This document shows positions 59,177 through 64,000 of a DNA stretch of 64,000 nt, piece after piece. Made by a program: the position numbers and the translations under genes. The notes under the pieces were generated by a model, which was not told the origin of the DNA, searched no databases, and saw nothing but the letters and a program-made list of their open reading frames with translations. The stretch is from JACRLW01 sp050181465 (GTDB lineage Bacteria; Planctomycetota; UBA1135; UBA2386): assembly GCA_050181465.1 (NCBI GenBank), contig JBFXDD010000012.1:1-64000 (forward strand). Reading direction: 5' to 3'. Within the stretch, counting starts at the first letter, position 1, and every line of letters starts with the position of its first letter.

Positions 59177-62100
59177 TCACTTGCCCTCGGCTTGCATGGA
59201 CGCCGACATCGGGGGCGGTGCCACCACCGTGCGCGTGATCGTCACGAACAGGTCGTGCCAAGCGATGTGACTGTGACGATCCGCCTGGTGAACGACCACG
59301 CGGAACACATAGCTCCCCGCGGGATACGTGCTCGCAGACGTCGGCAGGATGATGCTCTCGTCGCCGATGCCCGAGTCGAAGACGAACTCCGACGGCTCCG
59401 GTCGCGCGGTGGGATCGACGGACTCCAAAGTCTGCGCGTCACGCCAGGTCATGCCGACGTCGGACGACACCAGAATGCGGTAGCGCTGCACACTCTCCGA
59501 ACCGTTGACCGTCTCTGGATATGAGGTGGTGTAACGCGCGCCGTCGTAGCGTTCGAAGAGAACACGCCACTTGAGCAAGATGGAACCGGGATCGCGCAGA
59601 GCCACCCCCTGCTCGGGGCCGACGAACATGACCCGCGGTACCGGAGCGATTCCGTTGTCGAAGGCCGGATGCGCGGCGACCCAGAACGAGTGCAGTCCGA
59701 TCAGCGCGACCGATCTCAGCAGTCGCTGCTGTTCGAGTGAACCGACGGGGACCTCGCCGAGGATGCTCAGGAATGCCCGCTGATCCCCGGCGATCGAACG
59801 CATCTGCAGAACCGCGGAACTGCTGCGCATCGCGGGTCCCCGCGCGAAACGCTCGAGTTCCTGACAGTGGTGATCGGGGAAGTCGTCGGTCCACTGGAGA
59901 TGCGGAAGCGGCTCGGTCAGCGTCTCGCTCAGTCCGTGGGTCCAGCGCACGGGTACTTGCTCGGCGAGTCCCACGCCCGCCGCGAGCACGAAGCTGCGCA
60001 GCGACTCGGCCGGCAACGCCGTCGAGCCGGTCGGCTCCTCGCGCTGCGCAAACGTCGAGTACGAGGTTCCGAACTGCAACAACGTCGATGCTCCGGTCGG
60101 CCCGACTCGGGCTCCACGCGGATGGTCGAGACTCGTTCCCAACGGCGGGTCGACGAAGACCGCAAGGTGTCGAGGCCGCCGATGGAAGCCGCCCGCACTC
60201 GCACCCGTCGACAGGTTCCCGGTCGAGATCCACTGTGCTGCGGCACTATCCGGAAAGATCTCGCCGAGCCACGGCCGGGCGACGAAGCCGCCGGCAGCGT
60301 TCGTGACCACGACCTCGCCCACCCGCGCCATCGCCGCAGGCACACCGGGCGCCGCGGGGTTTGCGAGATCCTCGGCCGTCAGCGAGTCGACGGCTGCGTA
60401 GCCGCCGAGGATTCCGTAGAAAGCGCCGTGCACCGGGACCTGACGCGGTGCGAACTCACCGGGTTGCGCAGGCAAGCAGAGGTCGCCGCCGATCGAGAAG
60501 GCGCCGATGCTCCGTCCGCCGAAGCAGGTGAGCACGACCGAGCTCTGCAACATGGCCGTGCGCCAGACTTGTGCGAATCGCGGCACGTCGAAGGAAACGA
60601 CGCCGTCGAACCCGTCCCGCAGCCGCTCCGCGTGCAGACACGGCCAGTCGGTCGTGCCGTCGACCATCGGCGTGCGCAGGTCGTCGAAATGCCAGTTGTA
60701 GCCGTTGGCGAAGGAGGTGCCGTCACGACAGAGATCTGCGTAGGGATTGTGTCTTGGGTCGCCTACGAACTGGTATCGCTCGGTGAGCGGCACGGCGAGC
60801 GGCGACTGCGCCCACCAGGCGTAGGTCTCGCTCACCGCCCACGGTCGATTCGGCGTCGGCCACATCACGCCCGAGTCGAGCGCCGTGCCGATCCGGGTCT
60901 CGATGCGCAGCATCCCGTCCTCGCGCGCGAGACCGACTCCATCGAAGCTCGGCTCGAAGACGAGCTTCGGGATCCGAATTCGCCAGCGCGCGGTGTTCTT
61001 GGGGCCCATCCCTTCCGTCGCGAGGTCGACGACGAAGTCATCGACTCCCGCCGGAGCGACGGCCACCGGCGAGGGAATGTATTCCTGGCCGTACAGCCGA
61101 GAGATCGGGAGGAGTCCCCGCGTTCCGACGGCCGGGGCCGTAGTCGGCGTACCGTGCAATCGGATCCAGGTGTACGGCTCGGAACCGTCCACATAGCCGA
61201 CCTCGTACGCCATCTCGAATGGGTACGCTCGGTCGGCGAGCCGGGGCGGCAGTCCCGACGCGGAATCGAACGAGTGGTAGTCGATGTCTCCGGCCCCGAT
61301 CGCGCCGGTCGCGGGGTCGACTCCACCGACGAGTCGGCGGATCTCGAGAGTCGCCGGATAGCTGCTGTCGTGCGCGTTGACGTTGCGCGAGAGATCGACA
61401 CCGAAAATGCGCAGCGTGATCGGCTCCTCGGTCGTCGACGGCCCACTGGTCTGGGAACGCCAGGCGTGAACCCGCAGTTCGACGTCTCGCGAGTCCGAGT
61501 GATCGCCATCGCCGTCCGGATCACGATCGGTGCGAATTCGTGCCGGATGGGTGACGACGCGCAGGCCGGGGGTCGCGATCGGGTCGTGTGCGGGATCCGC
61601 GAAGTTTCGAAGCGGCGGACATGGCAGGACCTCACCGTGGAGATTCACGAAGATCGCGTTGCGGAAACGTTCGGGCTGCGTGTGCATGTCCTCGAGGAGG
61701 ATCTGCAGCGGCGGCTCGTCCCGCTTGGCTCGACCGAGCGCGATCTGTGATTCGAAGATCGCACGGGCTCGCGGCAGGCGGTGTGCGTGATTGAATTGAT
61801 CCGCAACTGTGAACGGATTCGGGTTCGAGGTCGCGTGGTATCCATGGAGGATCCCAGCGTCCGTCCGGACAACACCTCCGAAGAGTTCGGGCGCGAACAG
61901 TGCGGGGCTGACCTGATCGCACGCGCTCGGATACCAGTAGACGTAGGGTGCTGCGTGGGTCGCGCCGTTCGCCGTGTTCAGATACGGCACGTATCCAGGG
62001 TCGCGTCCGTAGCCGAGTTCGACGATCCAGTGCAGGCGAAACTTCAAGCCCGGGGCGCGTTGCGCGATCTCATCGACAGCGGAGGCGAAGGCTTGGCGGA

Positions 62101-62686
62101 GACTCGGCAGCGCCATGTAGGTCGACGGCACCGCATTCGCCGCGAGCACATAGACGTCGTAGAGCTGAGTGGTCGGTCCGGACTCGTCGGGCAGATTCAG
62201 CAAGATCGCGACTGCGGCCAGCGTCTGGCGCCCGCCGTTCTCGTTGGTGACCTTGCGCACCGAGACCTGCACCCGCCGCAGCTTGGGGTTGCCCGGAAAC
62301 GGGCTGACTTCGATGCGGCGACTCCAAAGCCAGCCGTTCCCGCGTGACAGATTGCCGGAACTGGGGTGGTCGGGCGGCAGCAGAGCGCCGCTCTCATCGC
62401 GAAGAGTGGTCAGCGAGAACGAATCACTCAGGTCTGCTGCATTCTCGAGTTGATTGGCATTTCGGATCGCACCTCGATCGACCGCGGCTTGCAGTTCGCT
62501 CAGGATGGCGAGTGCCTTCTGGTAGGCATAGACGCGATCACGCGACGACTCGGACTCGCGATGGCTGATCGAGAGCTGCTGCAGCATCACCAACATGGCG
62601 ACGCCGACGATCGAGATGGCGGCCATCAGCTCCAGGAAGCTGGCGCCGACCTCACTCCGTCGTTCGCGATGGGACACGTCGAGCAT
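59177..62686 (-). CDS. Very large prepilin-like exported protein
   Basis: An 1169-aa protein that begins like a pseudopilin. There is a basic leader (MLDVSHRERRSEVG), a class III-type cleavage site before ASFLELM with the conserved Glu at +5, and a hydrophobic helix (AAISIVGVAMLVMLQQL). This is followed by about 1100 residues of extracytoplasmic sequence with no family I recognise. The C-terminal part has a beta-sandwich flavour (PAGSYVFRVVVHQADRHSHIAW). Normal pseudopilins are 150-350 aa. The frame continues upstream to 63160 over the divergent gene; ATG 62686 is chosen because it gives a typical leader. The gene just downstream also encodes a prepilin-type protein. Confidence 0.75.
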   Translation of the reverse strand: MLDVSHRERRSEVGASFLELMAAISIVGVAMLVMLQQLSISHRESESSRDRVYAYQKALAILSELQAAVDRGAIRNANQLENAADLSDSFSLTTLRDESGALLPPDHPSSGNLSRGNGWLWSRRIEVSPFPGNPKLRRVQVSVRKVTNENGGRQTLAAVAILLNLPDESGPTTQLYDVYVLAANAVPSTYMALPSLRQAFASAVDEIAQRAPGLKFRLHWIVELGYGRDPGYVPYLNTANGATHAAPYVYWYPSACDQVSPALFAPELFGGVVRTDAGILHGYHATSNPNPFTVADQFNHAHRLPRARAIFESQIALGRAKRDEPPLQILLEDMHTQPERFRNAIFVNLHGEVLPCPPLRNFADPAHDPIATPGLRVVTHPARIRTDRDPDGDGDHSDSRDVELRVHAWRSQTSGPSTTEEPITLRIFGVDLSRNVNAHDSSYPATLEIRRLVGGVDPATGAIGAGDIDYHSFDSASGLPPRLADRAYPFEMAYEVGYVDGSEPYTWIRLHGTPTTAPAVGTRGLLPISRLYGQEYIPSPVAVAPAGVDDFVVDLATEGMGPKNTARWRIRIPKLVFEPSFDGVGLAREDGMLRIETRIGTALDSGVMWPTPNRPWAVSETYAWWAQSPLAVPLTERYQFVGDPRHNPYADLCRDGTSFANGYNWHFDDLRTPMVDGTTDWPCLHAERLRDGFDGVVSFDVPRFAQVWRTAMLQSSVVLTCFGGRSIGAFSIGGDLCLPAQPGEFAPRQVPVHGAFYGILGGYAAVDSLTAEDLANPAAPGVPAAMARVGEVVVTNAAGGFVARPWLGEIFPDSAAAQWISTGNLSTGASAGGFHRRPRHLAVFVDPPLGTSLDHPRGARVGPTGASTLLQFGTSYSTFAQREEPTGSTALPAESLRSFVLAAGVGLAEQVPVRWTHGLSETLTEPLPHLQWTDDFPDHHCQELERFARGPAMRSSSAVLQMRSIAGDQRAFLSILGEVPVGSLEQQRLLRSVALIGLHSFWVAAHPAFDNGIAPVPRVMFVGPEQGVALRDPGSILLKWRVLFERYDGARYTTSYPETVNGSESVQRYRILVSSDVGMTWRDAQTLESVDPTARPEPSEFVFDSGIGDESIILPTSASTYPAGSYVFRVVVHQADRHSHIAWHDLFVTITRTVVAPPPMSASMQAEGK

Positions 62687-62850
62687 GGTCTCGAAGGGCA
62701 AGAGCGACGGTCGAGGCTGCGAACTGCGAACGCTCCAACCGATCCTCTGGCACTTCGGACACCTGCCGCCGGGCACTGGAGATCGGTGTATGTTCGTGAG
62801 ACACCGCACGTGCGAGTTGACGGGGTTCGCCACTACCATCGGACCCTCCG

Positions 62851-64000
62851 ATGACCCAGCCGAAGCAGCCAACCACAGCGCGTGCCGCCGCCGCCGTCGT
62901 CCTCGTCCGCGAGACCGCGCAGGGTCCGGAGGTCTACCTCGTCGAGCGGGCCCCGGAGCTTCGCTTCTTCGGCGGCTACCACGCGCTGCCGGGCGGTGTG
63001 CGCGGCGCCGAGGATGGGCCGGACGATCCGAGTGCGAGCGAGCCCGACCTCGCCGCCTTGGCGCGGTGTGCCGAGCGCGAACTCTTCGAGGAGACCGGGG
63101 TGCTGCTCGATGCCGCGGTCGCAACCCACCTGGCCGATCGCGGCGGTCGCGCCGCGGCACGCGAGGCGATGTTGCAATCGGAGCGCGAGGCCACCGGGGG
63201 GTCGGGGGGGCTGCGCGCCCATGACTCTCCTGCGGTCGGACTCGACCCGATCTGCCGCATCTGTACGCCGCCGTTCGCCCCGGTTCGCTACGACACGGTG
63301 TTCTTCCAAGCTCGGCTCCCCCACGGTGAGTCCCCGACGATCCAGCCCGGCGAACTGGTCGACGGTCGGTTCTTTCGCCCCGCCGCCGCGCTGGCCGCGT
63401 GGCGACGCGGTGAGATCCTGATCGTTCCGCCGGTGCTCATCCTGCTCGAGTGCCTGCTCGACGGCGATCTCGATCGATTCGTCGATCGCGCGCGATCGCG
63501 CGCGGATGCCTACGCGCGCGGCGAGTTGCACCACGTCCGCTTCACTCCCGGAGTCGTGATGGCTCCCGTGCGCACGCCGACGCTGCCGCCGGCGACCACG
63601 ACCAACTGCTACCTCATCGGGGAGGACCGCCTGTGGATCCTGGATCCGGCGACGCCCCACATCGACGAGCAGGCGCGCTTGTTCGAGCGGATCGACGAAC
63701 TCGCCGCCGATGGTCGCCCGCCTGCCGGCATCCTCGTCTCGCATCACCACGTCGATCACGTCGGTGCGGTCGCGGCGACGAGTCGGCGATACGGGCTGAC
63801 GGTCCATGCCCACGCCAAGACTCTCGAGCGACTGCCTGCGGGCTTCGTCGAAGGCCGCGAGCTACGCGACGGCGATCGCATTCCGCTCGGTCGGTGTCCC
63901 GACGGCTCGCCCGACTGGGAACTGATCGCACGACACACGCCCGGCCACGATCTGGGTCACCTGACCTTTCGCGAGACGCGCTACGACGCGGTGTTCGTCG
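62851..64000 (+). CDS. NUDIX hydrolase / metallo-beta-lactamase fusion (3' end beyond window)
   Basis: A partial gene with 383 codons visible, open to the window edge. Residues about 10-200 are a NUDIX domain with an extended Nudix box: GGVRGAEDG, then an insertion, then CAERELFEETGVLL, which retains the REx2EExG core. Residues about 245 onward form a metallo-beta-lactamase fold with the zinc motif HHHVDH (H298, H300, D302, H303) and a further ligand in HTPGHDLGHL (H366). Fused proteins of this kind are known; one domain would hydrolyse a nucleotide-like or CoA-type diphosphate and the other a thioester or phosphodiester. The ATG start at 62851 follows a 164-bp divergent spacer. Confidence 0.85.
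   Translation, partial: MTQPKQPTTARAAAAVVLVRETAQGPEVYLVERAPELRFFGGYHALPGGVRGAEDGPDDPSASEPDLAALARCAERELFEETGVLLDAAVATHLADRGGRAAAREAMLQSEREATGGSGGLRAHDSPAVGLDPICRICTPPFAPVRYDTVFFQARLPHGESPTIQPGELVDGRFFRPAAALAAWRRGEILIVPPVLILLECLLDGDLDRFVDRARSRADAYARGELHHVRFTPGVVMAPVRTPTLPPATTTNCYLIGEDRLWILDPATPHIDEQARLFERIDELAADGRPPAGILVSHHHVDHVGAVAATSRRYGLTVHAHAKTLERLPAGFVEGRELRDGDRIPLGRCPDGSPDWELIARHTPGHDLGHLTFRETRYDAVFV

Overview
The window is a high-GC, gene-dense segment of a bacterial chromosome. It is almost certainly from the Planctomycetota, and is probably a metagenome or draft scaffold. The lineage call rests on gene content. There is a PVC-type dehydrogenase with HEAT repeats and a C-terminal CxxCH haem site (39.9-43.3 kb). 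There are large secreted proteins joining LamG-like and thioredoxin-like domains, redoxins with split cysteines, prepilin-type N-termini, and many hypothetical secreted proteins. No rRNA or marker gene settles the species.

Layout. 0-9.7 kb: secreted and unknown proteins, a methyltransferase, a 1019-aa gluzincin/LamG/thioredoxin-like protein, an orphan sensor kinase, a DUF2779 nuclease-like protein and a NYN ribonuclease. 9.7-13.9 kb: speA, glyA and a BtuF-like binding protein. 14.8-16.1 kb: an ECF sigma factor overlapping its membrane anti-sigma factor. 16.3-21.7 kb: an AlgI/AlgJ-like polysaccharide O-acetylation pair, queF, and two glycosyltransferases. 21.7-26.1 kb: an ADP-forming acyl-CoA synthetase and a hybrid sensor kinase. 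26.4-32.9 kb: a coupled adaptor/ATPase/permease/permease export system and a kelch protein. 33.2-37.9 kb: fabH overlapping an inositol-phosphate synthase, a redoxin, and a tryptophanyl-tRNA synthetase with a large insertion. 38.0-44.1 kb: a VWA/HEAT protein, the PVC dehydrogenase, a cytochrome b562-like protein and tRNA-Arg(ACG). 44.3-50.6 kb: a coupled minus-strand run of two cyclophilins, crotonase, pabB, pabC and an unknown protein, plus a thiolase. 51.0-64.0 kb: an HD-GYP-like regulator, a ClC channel, a lipoprotein, a thioredoxin/toroid protein, two prepilin-like proteins (one of 1169 aa), and a NUDIX/metallo-beta-lactamase fusion cut by the window edge.

The most striking structure is a family of 180-bp elements lying between genes. 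Each has inverted ends opening TA-GCCCG, a central hairpin, and NTAN borders (usually CTAG). I find intact copies at 13.9, 14.3, 16.2, 19.6, 19.8 and 36.4 kb, a full-length decayed copy at 53.1 kb and an internally deleted one at 43.3 kb. Two sites carry tandem pairs of period 180. In three places the TAG border is itself the stop codon of the neighbouring gene. The two ends of a copy tend to vary together. No transposase is in the window. The family looks like an IS630/mariner-type MITE or a REP-like element.

Three 100-N gaps (14.2, 19.4 and 50.7 kb) are each flanked by exact 127-bp duplications. That is the signature of unmerged k=127 contig overlaps, so those duplications are assembly artefacts. 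Many neighbouring genes are translationally coupled through ATGA, GTGA or TTGA overlaps.
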